From NCBI GenBank assembly GCA_900110005.1, contig FOCC01000002.1, positions 124,001-188,000 on the forward strand: a stretch of DNA of 64,000 bases. The letters run 5' to 3'. The stretch comes from Ligilactobacillus sp. WC1T17. GTDB taxonomy: Bacteria; Bacillota; Bacilli; Lactobacillales; Lactobacillaceae. Shown here piece by piece: positions 1 to 9,255 of the stretch (within the stretch, counting starts at the first letter, position 1; each line of letters begins with the position of its first letter). The position numbers and the translations under genes are program-made. The notes under the pieces are model-generated. The model ran no database searches. It was not told where the DNA came from and saw only the letters and a list, made by a program, of their open reading frames with translations.

Positions 1-350
1 TGGGCACTATTATTTGAAATCACCGGAATATCGTGCTTAGCATAGGCTAATTCGAGTTTTTGAACGTCTTCTTTAGCCATATTAACTGCCGAAAAAACAA
101 AATCAACTTCTTTTGCCACAGCTTCAACATCACTGGCATCTAAAACTGGCAGCTGGCCAATGGCTTCATCCAGCCTAGCCTCCATTCGCCACCGGTTAGC
201 AACCGCTTCGCGATAACTTTGCCCCGCACTTTTAGGACTGGCTGCCACGCATGTAACCTCAAAAAAAGGATGATTAGCTAATAAGGAAACATATCTTTGC
301 CCTACCATGCCTGTCGCTCCAAGTACACCAACACGTAATTTTTGCTTCAT
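1..350 (-). CDS. asd: Aspartate-semialdehyde dehydrogenase, N-terminal part (runs off the window)
   Basis: NADPH-dependent reduction of aspartyl phosphate to aspartate semialdehyde, the branch point to lysine/diaminopimelate, threonine and methionine. The 116 visible residues start MKQKLRVGVLGATGMVGQRY, a Rossmann GxxGxxG dinucleotide site, followed by the SPKSAGQSYREAV region, DFVFSA and a terminal VISNNSA, which is the conserved stretch before the catalytic cysteine domain. The spacing resembles the archaeal/fungal-type Asd that lactobacilli often carry. The catalytic cysteine lies outside the window. It sits 60 bp downstream of the C-S lyase gene on the same strand and could be co-transcribed with it. 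Confidence 0.9.
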   Translation of the reverse strand, partial: MKQKLRVGVLGATGMVGQRYVSLLANHPFFEVTCVAASPKSAGQSYREAVANRWRMEARLDEAIGQLPVLDASDVEAVAKEVDFVFSAVNMAKEDVQKLELAYAKHDIPVISNNSA

Positions 351-410
351 TACTTTTTCCTCCCCAAAATTATTGTCCTTATAATAGCCGCGTATATTTT
401 TAGCTGTAAG

Positions 411-1592
411 CTAAGCTTGCGCATCTTGTTTAAATTGTTTAATACCACGTTCCAATCGTTTTAACCCATCTTGGATGAGCGCATTTGGACAAGCAATATT
501 CATCCGTAAAAAATCTTGGCCATTGCCGCCATAAACAGTGCCATTTGATAAATAAAGACCTGTTTCTTGCCGGATAAAGGCAGCCAGTTTTTTAGAATCA
601 TGGGTCAAATCACCGGTGTAGATCCACAGCAGGTAAGTTGCTTGAGAATCGAGCAATTTAACTTCAGGGATCTTTTTAGCCAAATAAGCGGCCACATCCG
701 CCTTATTTTTAGCTAATTGCTGCTGCAAGGCTTTTAGCCAAGGATGGCCTTTAGTATAGGCTGCAATCGAGGCCGGCAAAGCCAACAAATTAGGCTCCGC
801 TAATTCTTCACTATTTAAGCCGCGAGATACCTGTGCTCTTAGATTGGCATCCGGCACAATGACAGTCGCTGCATGCAAAGCAGCCACGTTGAAGGCTTTG
901 CTTGGTGAAATCAAAACTTCGGCTGTTGTCAAAAACTTAGGATCCAAACTGAGTAATGAATTATAGGTAAAACCAGGATAAGTTATTTCACCATGAATTT
1001 CGTCACTAACTAACTTCACTTGGTATTTTTGGCATAGTTGTGCCAATTTTTCTAATTCATCCTTGGTCCAAATACGGCCTAAGGGGTTGTGCGGATTGCA
1101 TAAAATCATCATATTAGTTAAAGGATCCGCTAATTTAGCTTCTAAATCCGTCCAATCAACGTGATACATCAACTTTTCCTGGTCAAAAACAAGGTCGCTT
1201 GAAACAACATGGCGCCCGCTATTAACAATAGAATTATAAAAAATATTATAGACTGGCGCCTGCACTAAAACATTATCACCAATTGATGTCAGCCGCCGCA
1301 CAGCCGAAGAAAGTGCAGGAACAACCCCAGTTGCAAACAGCATCCATTCAGCCTTGAGATTTACTTGATGATACTTTTGATACCAAGCAATAATGGCTTC
1401 AAAATAATCTGCTCTAGGTTCCTCATAGCCAAAAACGCCCAAATCCACTTTGGCTTGCATCGCAGCTATAATTTCAGGGGCTGTTTTAAAGTCCATATCA
1501 GCAACCCACATTGGCAGTTCGCCATCTTTAACGTCCCATTTAACTGATGTTGAGTGTCTACGGTCAATAATACTTTCAAAATCATAAGTCAT
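411..1592 (-). CDS. patB: MalY/PatB-type PLP-dependent C-S lyase (cystathionine beta-lyase-like aminotransferase)
   Basis: Fold type I PLP enzyme of 393 residues, the usual length for the MalY/PatB family, which cleaves cystathionine or cysteine-type thioethers and releases ammonia and pyruvate. Visible marks: MWVADMDFKTAPEI near residues 28-41, typical of this family, CNPHNPLGR at 165-173, VSDEIHGE at 195-202 with the PLP-contacting Asp197, and SPSKAFN with the Schiff-base Lys232. A TATAAT-like -10 (1632-1637, minus) and a GAGG ribosome site precede the ATG. The next gene downstream is asd, so a role in methionine/cysteine metabolism is plausible. A plain aminotransferase activity cannot be excluded from sequence. 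Confidence 0.85.
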   Translation of the reverse strand: MTYDFESIIDRRHSTSVKWDVKDGELPMWVADMDFKTAPEIIAAMQAKVDLGVFGYEEPRADYFEAIIAWYQKYHQVNLKAEWMLFATGVVPALSSAVRRLTSIGDNVLVQAPVYNIFYNSIVNSGRHVVSSDLVFDQEKLMYHVDWTDLEAKLADPLTNMMILCNPHNPLGRIWTKDELEKLAQLCQKYQVKLVSDEIHGEITYPGFTYNSLLSLDPKFLTTAEVLISPSKAFNVAALHAATVIVPDANLRAQVSRGLNSEELAEPNLLALPASIAAYTKGHPWLKALQQQLAKNKADVAAYLAKKIPEVKLLDSQATYLLWIYTGDLTHDSKKLAAFIRQETGLYLSNGTVYGGNGQDFLRMNIACPNALIQDGLKRLERGIKQFKQDAQA

Positions 1593-1893
1593 GTTAATTC
1601 CTCGCTTTCGGCGTGCAAATACTCATTCTTTATTATAACTAATATGCGAATAAAAATTAAAAATAAATGCTCGCCAAATCAGCCCAGTCTATAAACCGTT
1701 TTCATATAGACTTTATTCGCTTTTATACAACTTTCTTAGTAATATTATCCATAAATAATACCAAAATTTCCTTTTTTAGTATTTTTTTATTATCAAATCT
1801 TTCATATGTTTCTTACGCATTCATGTCATTTTAAAAAATATTCCTTAATTATCCGACTATTATTAAAAAACACCTTAACAAATAGCTTAATAA
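1593..1893. other. AT-rich intergenic region without a gene
   Basis: About 300 bp between the divergent C-S lyase gene and the receptor pseudogene. It is strongly AT-rich. The right-hand side of patB holds a likely promoter (TATAAT at 1632-1637 on the minus strand, weak -35). I see no open frame with a ribosome site, no tRNA and no strong hairpin. Part of it may be eroded 5' sequence of the neighbouring receptor gene, but I could not read any conserved receptor segment in it. Confidence 0.5.
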
Positions 1894-2693
1894 AGTCTTA
1901 AGAAGTTCTTTGCAACCCAAGGCGGTGTTGATAAGCTTAAGGAATTATCGCAAATCATTAATCAATTGCATCAAAATGTTTCCTCCATGAATGAAGAAAC
2001 CAAGCCAGCAGCTACGGTCAACCAGCAAAATATGACGACTATGAACAATGTCAATACTAACTGGGAAACTGAATTGGCTGATATGAAAGATTTAAAAGAA
2101 AGCGTTGAAAAGATGCATAATGATGTCCAAGATATCAATAAAATCATCAATGTTATCAATGAAATTTCACGTCAAGCCAACCTGTTAGCTTTAAATGCTT
2201 CTATTGAAGCTGCCAGTGCTGGCGATGCCGGCAAAGGATTTTCCGTTGTAGCTTCTGAAATTCGAAAGTTAGCGGTCCAAAGTGCTGATTCTACCAAAGA
2301 AATTGCAGCGATTATTGAAAAAATTACTGCACAATCCAATGATATGGTACAAAAGACCCAAGCCTCCCTTGACGGCGGACATAAGCAATCGCAATTAATC
2401 AGTGAAGCTATCAGCTCGACTGAAAAAGTTTACAACCGTACTACCGCTTTATAACCAACGGTATTGCCGATATCCAAACAGCAAGCGGCAACATTTAGTC
2501 AGTCTAAGATGTCGTCTTGAGTGATTTGGAAAATATTTCCGCAGCAACTGAAGAAAATGCAGCCGGCACACAAGAAGTTCCAGCGAACTCAGAGGAAGTT
2601 TTGGCTTCCATGAATGAATTTACCCAACACGTCTAAAAAATGCAGGATGTGGCTGAAAAATTAAAGGAACAAACTGATAAATTTACCTTTTAA
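1894..2693 (+). pseudogene. Methyl-accepting chemotaxis protein remnant (signalling domain only)
   Basis: The reading frame opens after a stop at 1891-1893 and has no ATG with a ribosome site. It encodes a receptor cytoplasmic domain with the hairpin tip around [20 protein letters not shown] and [15 protein letters not shown]. It meets TAA at 2452-2454. The family sequence then continues in another frame (NGIADIQTASGNI, then ENISAATEENAAGTQEV and so on) to the final stop at 2691-2693, with in-frame stops TAG, TAA and TAA on the way. The ligand-binding, membrane and HAMP parts are absent. In the tip the usual EAARAGE reads EAASAGD. This is a decayed gene; it cannot make a membrane receptor. 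Confidence 0.9.
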
Positions 2694-2768
2694 CCAAAAA
2701 GCCTCCGTTAATCCTGAGACTTTTTATGCTACAATAAAATAAATGCTACAGACTAGGGGGAGAGTAAA

Positions 2769-3686
2769 ATGATTACACGCAAAAAGATAAACAAAAAGTC
2801 GCCTACTAATTATAGCTGGTTTGACATTAATCAGCTGACAGACAATGATCTTAAGCAGCTGCGCCAATTCCTGCATTTTACCCCTGCTCTCATTGAATAC
2901 CTCTCCGACATCCACGAACGCCCCCACTATGATTATGATGCTGCAACCAATAGCAGCCTTGTCGTTTATGACTTGCCTGTTTGGCCCAAGGATAAACAAA
3001 AACATTTCACCACGCAGCCAGTCATTTTACTGGTACAAGGAACTACCGTCTTCACCTTCCACAGTGATGATACTAATTACGCCTTAGAAAACTTTAGTCA
3101 AAAAGAACTCAACCAGATTACAGATGCCTATGATTTTGTGGTAAATTTTTTATTGCATGCAGCATCTTATTTTAACAGCGCGCTGACAACCTTGAATATC
3201 GAACGCAATAATCTTGATGCCCGTCTGAATGAAAGTATTAAAAATCGCGATCTTTTGCAATTAGCCAAAATCGAAAAAAGTTTTGTCTACCTTTCCAGCA
3301 GCTTGCAAACCAATTTAATTATGCTGGAAAGTTTATCTCACCATAAAGAACACTTCACTTTATCAAGCCAAAGCCGCGAAAAACTGGATGATGTTTTCAT
3401 TGAATTGCGCCAAGCCAACCGGATGGTAAATATCTCAAGTGAAGTAACCGAAAAAATTTCGATGACTTCCAATAATATTTTAAATAACAATTTAAATGAC
3501 ATCATGAATTTCATGACTGTTTGGTCGCTTATTTTGACCATTCCAACTATCATCACGGGCTTTTATGGGATGAACGTGGCTTTACCTTTTATGCATCAAA
3601 AATTATCCTGGCTTTTAATCTCATTCATTATGCTGATTTTAATGGGCCTTTTATTATGGTTTTTCAAAAAGCGCAAAATGTTTTAA
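2769..3686 (+). CDS. corA: CorA-family divalent cation (Mg2+/Co2+) transporter
   Basis: 305 residues, a normal CorA length. The N-terminal two thirds is the soluble funnel domain. The C-terminus has two membrane helices (about 250-268 and 280-299) with the signature YGMN at 266-269 in the loop after TM1. The usual MPEL that often follows is replaced by VALPF, a common variant. The ATG follows an AGGGGGAGAG ribosome site. Single gene, ended by the shared terminator at 3691-3718. The window also encodes MgtE, so the cell has two unrelated Mg2+ uptake proteins. Confidence 0.9.
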   Translation: MITRKKINKKSPTNYSWFDINQLTDNDLKQLRQFLHFTPALIEYLSDIHERPHYDYDAATNSSLVVYDLPVWPKDKQKHFTTQPVILLVQGTTVFTFHSDDTNYALENFSQKELNQITDAYDFVVNFLLHAASYFNSALTTLNIERNNLDARLNESIKNRDLLQLAKIEKSFVYLSSSLQTNLIMLESLSHHKEHFTLSSQSREKLDDVFIELRQANRMVNISSEVTEKISMTSNNILNNNLNDIMNFMTVWSLILTIPTIITGFYGMNVALPFMHQKLSWLLISFIMLILMGLLLWFFKKRKMF

Positions 3687-3690
3687 AAAA

Positions 3691-3718
3691 AGCCGTTCAC
3701 TTTAACCAGTGAACGGCT
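3691..3718. terminator. Bidirectional Rho-independent terminator (corA / MFS exporter)
   Basis: Perfect 11-bp stem AGCCGTTCACT (3691-3701) and AGTGAACGGCT (3708-3718) with a 6-nt loop. An A-run lies on the left and a T-run on the right, so it can stop both convergent genes. Confidence 0.9.
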
Positions 3719-3723
3719 TTTTA

Positions 3724-5100
3724 TTAAGCTTTTTTCTGCAAGGAATAATTCGTAATCATAGCTACCAGAGCAATCCCTGCTAAAATTGCAACCAGTATAA
3801 AATCAGCCTGTCCGCCCTCATAGGAATTTTGCACAAAACCTGCTTGACCATGCGCTTGGTGCATTGCCATAATCCCGGTTAAAATTGAAACACCCAAGGA
3901 TCCTGCAAATTGCTGTGTCACATTAAAAATGGAATTAATATCAGCAATATTATGGATTTCAACTTGGCTCGTCGCATTATTAATGGTGTTAGAAAAAGCT
4001 AAATTAAAGCCCGACCGCAAGAAAATATATATGACAGTAATCAGTATTACGGTCATTTGCTTTTGCAAAAGCAAAAAGCACAGTGAACTCAGCAATAAAA
4101 ATATTCCGCCTGTAATAACCGGCTTGCTGGCCCCCACACTGTCAGCAATTGTCCCGGCTAAAGGTGACAGCAAAGCCCCAATTAAAGCACCTGGAAACAA
4201 AACAGATCCTGCTGTAGTCGAGCTTGTCTTTAAAACATATTGCATATAAAGCGGGATGACCACAGCAATCCCAATATTGATAAACTGTAGGCAAAAATAA
4301 GTAAGTGTGGCTAAAGCTACGGTCTTGTGTTTAAAAACACCTAAGTCAAATAGCCGGCTTTGGCCGCTATTATTTAATTTCACAAATAGAGCTCCTAAAA
4401 CCAGGCCTAAAATAATAAAGGCCATTAATGTCAGCATGCTACCCTTAGCCATCACCGAACTAGCATAAACCAAGGATGCCACGCTTAAGCCCAAGGTCAC
4501 AAAAGCCCCGTAAGAAAAAGGTTTATCATTACCAAATGCTTTAGTATTAATGAAAATCTGTCCTAAAATTAAAGCAATAATACCTAAAATAATCAAATAA
4601 TTAAAGATAAACCGCCAAGAATTGGTCTGATCAACGACAATCCCACCATAAGTAGGTCCCAAAGCTGGCGCAAATGAAATGACCATCCCACCAACACCGG
4701 CCATTAAGCCCTTTAATTTGTTGGGAACCTGCGTGAAAATGATGTGGAACATAACCGGTGTAGCTAATCCTGTTGCTATGCCTTGAATAATCCGCCCCAA
4801 AAGCAGCATTTTGAAATTAACAGAAAAACTGCAAATCAACGCTCCACTGATAAAAGCTATATTAGAAACCAGACTTAGCCATCTGGCATTAAATTGTTTC
4901 AGCAAATAAGCTGTAGCTCCCATCATAATCGTCACCGTCAATAAATAACCGGTCGTAACCCATTGAACTGTATCTAAACTGACTTTAAAATAACTGGCCA
5001 ATTTGGGATAAGCCACATTTAGCGAGGTTTCATTTAAAACCCCGATAAAAGTCGACAAAGCTGACGTAAATAGAGCCATATATACTTTATTTTCTTTCAT
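3724..5100 (-). CDS. MFS multidrug exporter, DHA2 (EmrB/QacA) family
   Basis: 458-residue polytopic membrane protein. The N-terminus LNETSLNVAYPKLASYF with DTVQWVTTGYLLT is typical of DHA2 drug:H+ antiporters. GRIIQGIATGLATPV and APALGPTYGG match motif A/C-like segments of the family. Twelve to fourteen hydrophobic helices can be read. The ATG is preceded by AGGAGGT. No regulator is adjacent, and the substrate cannot be inferred. The gene lies downstream of yhaM but is separated from it by a terminator-like hairpin (5119-5153). Confidence 0.85.
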   Translation of the reverse strand: MKENKVYMALFTSALSTFIGVLNETSLNVAYPKLASYFKVSLDTVQWVTTGYLLTVTIMMGATAYLLKQFNARWLSLVSNIAFISGALICSFSVNFKMLLLGRIIQGIATGLATPVMFHIIFTQVPNKLKGLMAGVGGMVISFAPALGPTYGGIVVDQTNSWRFIFNYLIILGIIALILGQIFINTKAFGNDKPFSYGAFVTLGLSVASLVYASSVMAKGSMLTLMAFIILGLVLGALFVKLNNSGQSRLFDLGVFKHKTVALATLTYFCLQFINIGIAVVIPLYMQYVLKTSSTTAGSVLFPGALIGALLSPLAGTIADSVGASKPVITGGIFLLLSSLCFLLLQKQMTVILITVIYIFLRSGFNLAFSNTINNATSQVEIHNIADINSIFNVTQQFAGSLGVSILTGIMAMHQAHGQAGFVQNSYEGGQADFILVAILAGIALVAMITNYSLQKKA

Positions 5101-5116
5101 AAGTACCTCCTAAATA

Positions 5117-5153
5117 TAAAAGACCCGTTAGCGGATTCCCGCCACGAGTCTTT
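5117..5153 (-). terminator. Terminator-like hairpin between yhaM and the MFS gene
   Basis: On the minus strand GACTCGT pairs with ACGGGTC around an inner GGCGGGAATCCGC element, with outer AAAGAC/GTCTTT arms (5119-5124 and 5148-5153), followed by TTTATATTT. It likely ends the pbp2A-ylbF/yheA-like-yhaM transcript. It could also attenuate read-through into the exporter. Confidence 0.65.
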
Positions 5154-5188
5154 CTTTTATTATAGATAATTTTAAATTATAAAACAAG

Positions 5189-6130
5189 CTAATCTTGCGG
5201 ATGATAAAACATGCGGCCATCTAAAGCAAACAATTTTTCCGTAAATTGTCCTTCTTGGGTATGCCCCACCGCTGCTCTAATCATTTGTACTGAGGCATCT
5301 AAATTGTCCAGCTGGTGTAAAATATCAGCTTCTAAAAGTTTAGGCGTCTGCGGTGAACCATATTCCAGCAAACCATGGTGGGAAATAATCATGTGCCGTA
5401 ATAAAACAGCATCTTCACTATCTAAATCAATTCCTAGTTTTTGCATGGTTAAAACTACTTCTTCATCGATTAAAACAATGTGTCCTAACAAGTTGCCTTC
5501 CATCGTATAAGTTGTCGCCACAGCGCCGGATAATTCTTTTAATTTGCCCATATCGTGCAAAATAGCGCCAGCATACAGCAAGGAAGTATTAACAGGATAA
5601 ACCTTAGCCACACCTTGAGCTAATTTCAAAATTGTCAGTGTATGATAAATTAAACCGCCAGCATAGGCATGGTGATTTGATTTGGCCGCCGGATACGTAA
5701 AGAAAGCTTCTTGATACTTAGTTACCAGGGCTAAAACCACATCATGCCATGTCTTATTTTTAATTTGGGAAATGAAAGTTTGCAATTCTACTTGCATCTG
5801 GCTTTGGTCTTCCGGCGCATCTTGCAGATATAAGCTAGGATTATTTGGTTCATCATCTTTAGCCAATCTTAAATGACTGATTTTAATTTGGGGATTATTT
5901 TGATAAGTTTCCCGCTTGCCGTTTAAATAAACCACCTTGCCCGGTTGAAAAAGCTTGATTTCTTTATCAGAAGCATCCCAAAATTTTGCACTGATTGTTC
6001 CTGATTTATCAGCAAACTTGAGTGCAATAAAGTGATTTCCGTTTTTGGCTGTCCTGACATCAGCGCTTTTAATAAGCGCAAATAAATCAACCTGTTCGCC
6101 TACTTCATAATCAAAAAGTTGTTTTGCCAT
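5189..6130 (-). CDS. yhaM: 3'-5' exoribonuclease YhaM
   Basis: 313 residues with the YhaM layout: an N-terminal OB-fold (about 15-90, with GTISAKFWDASDKE) and a C-terminal HD domain (H163 in IYHTL, H192-D193 in AILHDMGK, then MIISHHG). YhaM is a Mn2+-dependent exonuclease for RNA and single-stranded DNA ends. It is the last gene of the pbp2A-ylbF/yheA-like-yhaM run, 8 bp after its neighbour. Confidence 0.93.
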   Translation of the reverse strand: MAKQLFDYEVGEQVDLFALIKSADVRTAKNGNHFIALKFADKSGTISAKFWDASDKEIKLFQPGKVVYLNGKRETYQNNPQIKISHLRLAKDDEPNNPSLYLQDAPEDQSQMQVELQTFISQIKNKTWHDVVLALVTKYQEAFFTYPAAKSNHHAYAGGLIYHTLTILKLAQGVAKVYPVNTSLLYAGAILHDMGKLKELSGAVATTYTMEGNLLGHIVLIDEEVVLTMQKLGIDLDSEDAVLLRHMIISHHGLLEYGSPQTPKLLEADILHQLDNLDASVQMIRAAVGHTQEGQFTEKLFALDGRMFYHPQD

Positions 6131-6138
6131 AAAATCAC

Positions 6139-6483
6139 CTAGGCTTCATGATAAATATCTTGCAAAGGTGAGAAAATAATCTTGCTTAACTCATCTAACA
6201 AACTATTAATAGCCTGTTCTTTTTCCATTAAAGCCATTAAGCTGGGATATTGGTTCGCTTCTTGACTTAAATCTTGCAAAGTTTTAAAGTCTGCTTCGGT
6301 AATGGTTTCACCCTGCATTTGCTTTTGTTGCAGTTTTCCTTGGTATTCATGCAATTTATTAAAGCAAGCATAAGCTTTTTCATCAGCCTTAAGGTCTTGG
6401 TAAGCTGCCTTTAAAGCTTGATATTCATCGGTTTTGCGCAAATCCTGTTCCATTTGATTTGCAGTATCATAAATATTAATCAC
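6139..6483 (-). CDS. YlbF/YmcA (YheA) family small helical protein
   Basis: 114 residues, almost all helical and charged, starting with GTG after a clear GGAGGA site. The pattern NIYDTANQMEQDLRKTDEY, then a central EYQGKLQQKQMQG segment, matches the YlbF/YmcA/YheA family (formerly DUF964). B. subtilis members of this family help RNase Y maturation and competence/biofilm control, while YheA itself is of unknown role. Its place between pbp2A and yhaM, and the presence of rny in the window, fit an RNA-decay accessory role, but that is inference. Confidence 0.75.
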   Translation of the reverse strand: MINIYDTANQMEQDLRKTDEYQALKAAYQDLKADEKAYACFNKLHEYQGKLQQKQMQGETITEADFKTLQDLSQEANQYPSLMALMEKEQAINSLLDELSKIIFSPLQDIYHEA

Positions 6484-6498
6484 TTTTATTCCTCCTAT

Positions 6499-8610
6499 TT
6501 ATTGTCCAAAAAATTCTTGTAATTTACTCTTACCTTCATTAATCCAGGTATCAACTTTATTCTTAATACCGGAACTATTAACACTTTCTCCGGCTTTTTG
6601 CAAAGCACGCCAAACACTGGAAGAAGATGAGTCTAATTTATTATAAGCTCTGACTGAAGCAGCTTTAACAGTAAATTTAGTCTGTTTCGTGTTAGGCAAA
6701 ATATCTTCCATTTCAGTCTTAAAAAGTAGCGATCCACCTCTAACACCGGCATTTTCAATTGTATTCTTATTGGAATCAAAACCAACCCAAGTGGCTAGCA
6801 CAATATCTTTAGTATAACCAATATACCAATGGTCGGTATCAGCTGCCATTGGGTTAACCCCATTTCCTTGCGTCGAACCCGTTTTGCCCGCAATCGTATA
6901 ACCATCAGGTTTAGCATAAACCCCAGTTCCATCTTTATAGACATCAATCATCATGCTGGTCATTTCACTAGCTACCTTGCTTGAGATAATCCGCTTAGAA
7001 CTAACATCTTCATTATCCACCACAACCCGGCCTGAAGAATCAACAATTTTTCTGATAAAGTGAGCTTGATACTGAACTCCATCATTGGCAAAAGTACTAT
7101 AAGCTTGAGCCATCGTATACGGGGAAACCCCCTTGACCAAGCCACCCAAAGCCAAACTTAAATTTTTATCTGATTTTGACAAGGTTAGCCCAAATTTTTC
7201 CGCCCATTTATAGCCGGTATCCACTCCAAGTTTATTTAATAGCCAAACAGCTGATGTATTCTTACTTTCAGCCAAGGCTTGATACAGCATGATTTTGCCT
7301 TGGTAACTAGCCACCGCATTTTGCGGAGTATAATTATCAGTGCCATAAGATTGATACTTATCTTCTACCATGGAATCATAATGATAACCATGCAGCAGGG
7401 CCGGTACATAAACGGCTAACGGCTTAATCGTTGATCCAGGCGAACGGATTAACTGTGTTGCCCGGTTATAGCCTCTAAAAACATGGCTGCCACTGCGGCC
7501 ACCCACCAAAGCTGTCACCCCGCCGTTATTAGGATCAATTGCAATGGAAGCCCCCTGTGCTTTAGCACCGCTGGCGGAATCAGCAGGGAATAAATCGTCA
7601 TTAGCAAAAGCCAACTGTAATTTACTTTGATGGACTTGATCTAAAGTCGTATAAATCTTATAACCATTATTCATGATTTCTGATTCTGTCAAACCATATT
7701 TATTAATCGCTTCACTGATAACAGCATCAAAAAAATAAGGGTAACGATAACCTGATGTATATTGATAATTGTCTTTAGTTACCATCGCTTGAGCCTGATA
7801 GTTTTGCATTTGTGTAGTAGTTAATTTGCCATTGTCTTTCATCAAGCTCAGTACCACATTGCGCCTTAACCGTGAAGCCTGCGGATGATCAATGGGGTTA
7901 TAAGCATTCGGACTGGTCAGCATCCCCGCCAACGTGGCCGCTTGCGGAACTGTCAACTGCGACGCATGACAAGCAAAATATTTTTCGGCTGCATCTTCAA
8001 TCCCCCATACACCATTGCCAAAATAAGCATTATTTAAATACATGGCAAGAATTTGTTTTTTGGTATACACATTTTCAACCTGCATTGAAATAAATATTTC
8101 TTTGGCCTTGCGTGAAAGGGTTTGTTCCTGTGATAAAAAAGCATTTTTGACTAGCTGTTGTGTCAGCGTACTACCACCGCCGGCAATGGCATTACTTCCC
8201 AGCAGGTGATTTTTTAAATTGAGCAAGAAAGCTCGGGCTATCCCTTTGATTGAGAAGCCATATTCATGATAAAAATTACGGTCTTCCGTTGACAAAACTG
8301 CATCCGAAACATTTGCAGAAATTTTATCAAGTGAAACCCAGGTTCCTTTTTGAGAATAGAGGTAGCCTGCTTTATCATCATCCTTGTCATAAATCATGGT
8401 AGGCGTCTGCAAGGCGCTTTGCAGCTGTTTAACATTGGCCGTTTTAGCAACGTAAACCAAGTAAATACTGATAGCCAAAAAAAGACTTAACCCGATAACT
8501 ACCAACCATCTTAGCAGCTGAAACCTGTAGGCAAATTTCTTCAGCAGCTCAAAAAAAGCCTTCAATGCCTCTCTAGCAGACGTTTTAAATTTACTAAAAA
8601 ATGAATTCAT
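6499..8610 (-). CDS. pbp2A: Bifunctional class A penicillin-binding protein (PBP1A/2A type)
   Basis: 703-residue peptidoglycan polymerase and cross-linker. TM helix at about 33-54. The GT51 transglycosylase domain follows with STEDRNFYHEYG (catalytic Glu109) and GGSTLTQQLVKN (145-156). The transpeptidase has S393-TIK, SKN (449-451) and KTGS (576-579). The C-terminus after about 640 is a serine-rich, low-complexity tail, shorter than in some homologues. RBS GAGGA. It heads a transcription unit with the YlbF/YheA-like gene and yhaM. Confidence 0.93.
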   Translation of the reverse strand: MNSFFSKFKTSAREALKAFFELLKKFAYRFQLLRWLVVIGLSLFLAISIYLVYVAKTANVKQLQSALQTPTMIYDKDDDKAGYLYSQKGTWVSLDKISANVSDAVLSTEDRNFYHEYGFSIKGIARAFLLNLKNHLLGSNAIAGGGSTLTQQLVKNAFLSQEQTLSRKAKEIFISMQVENVYTKKQILAMYLNNAYFGNGVWGIEDAAEKYFACHASQLTVPQAATLAGMLTSPNAYNPIDHPQASRLRRNVVLSLMKDNGKLTTTQMQNYQAQAMVTKDNYQYTSGYRYPYFFDAVISEAINKYGLTESEIMNNGYKIYTTLDQVHQSKLQLAFANDDLFPADSASGAKAQGASIAIDPNNGGVTALVGGRSGSHVFRGYNRATQLIRSPGSTIKPLAVYVPALLHGYHYDSMVEDKYQSYGTDNYTPQNAVASYQGKIMLYQALAESKNTSAVWLLNKLGVDTGYKWAEKFGLTLSKSDKNLSLALGGLVKGVSPYTMAQAYSTFANDGVQYQAHFIRKIVDSSGRVVVDNEDVSSKRIISSKVASEMTSMMIDVYKDGTGVYAKPDGYTIAGKTGSTQGNGVNPMAADTDHWYIGYTKDIVLATWVGFDSNKNTIENAGVRGGSLLFKTEMEDILPNTKQTKFTVKAASVRAYNKLDSSSSSVWRALQKAGESVNSSGIKNKVDTWINEGKSKLQEFFGQ

Positions 8611-8679
8611 TAAAATCCTCTTTTTAATTTTATTAGACTAAACCATCTTATCACAGATTTTAGCGAAAGCCAAAAATGA

Positions 8680-9150
8680 TTATTCATCCGCTTGACGGGC
8701 TTTTAGCCGCTCATTGACGATTTGGTTAAAATGATGAGCTTGTTCTTTATTGGGGCTAATAATCACTAACGTATCATACCCGGCTAAAGTAGCTAACACA
8801 TCCGGCAATGTTAAATTGTCAATAATCACGCCTAAGGCATTGGCGTTGCGTGAAGGAGTATGTAAGACATTCATAAATTCAACCTGGGAAATATCTAACA
8901 CTAAATCGTCAATGGCCTTATAAAAGCGACTCTCCCCCGTTTGAATCGGCTTTTGAAAAATAGTATAACGCAAGTTGCCGTTACTATCAGCATTCTTGAC
9001 AATATGCAGTTCCCGGATATCTCGGGAAATAGTCGCTTGTGTAGCCGCAATGCCTTCTTTTCTTAGGGCTTGAATTAATTCTTCTTGATTTGAAATAACT
9101 TGTTGCATAATCAGTTCGGTAATCTTAGCTTGTCGCAATTCTTTTTTCAA
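8680..9150 (-). CDS. argR: Arginine repressor family regulator (ArgR)
   Basis: 156 residues with an N-terminal winged helix (ATQATISRDIREL, 36-48) and a C-terminal hexamerisation/arginine-binding core (NALGVIIDNLTLPDVL). The arginine-contacting segment normally reads GTIAGDDT; here it reads ATLAGYDT (120-127), so the first Asp is Tyr125. The start is TTG, with GGAAGTG about 11 nt upstream; no better start is visible. It lies 69 bp upstream of pbp2A, with no arginine biosynthesis or ADI genes in this window. Many lactic acid bacteria have two ArgR paralogues, and this may be the arginine-insensitive partner. Confidence 0.85.
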   Translation of the reverse strand: MKKELRQAKITELIMQQVISNQEELIQALRKEGIAATQATISRDIRELHIVKNADSNGNLRYTIFQKPIQTGESRFYKAIDDLVLDISQVEFMNVLHTPSRNANALGVIIDNLTLPDVLATLAGYDTLVIISPNKEQAHHFNQIVNERLKARQADE

Positions 9151-9225
9151 AAATATTCACTTCCTTGCTTAATTCAGTATTATTATACCAAAAAGACGTC
9201 TCAACACCATAATTTAGGCCATAAA

Positions 9226-9251
9226 AAAAGGAACGCCCAAACGTTCCTTTT
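9226..9251 (-). terminator. Terminator after the flavoprotein reductase gene
   Basis: Perfect 10-bp stem AAAAGGAACG / CGTTCCTTTT with a 6-nt loop, followed on the minus strand by a T-run. Confidence 0.85.
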
Positions 9252-9255
9252 AAGC

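Noticed and set aside
2724..3005. Antisense open frame inside corA
   Set aside because: Shadow of the real gene with no ribosome site and composition of a reverse complement.
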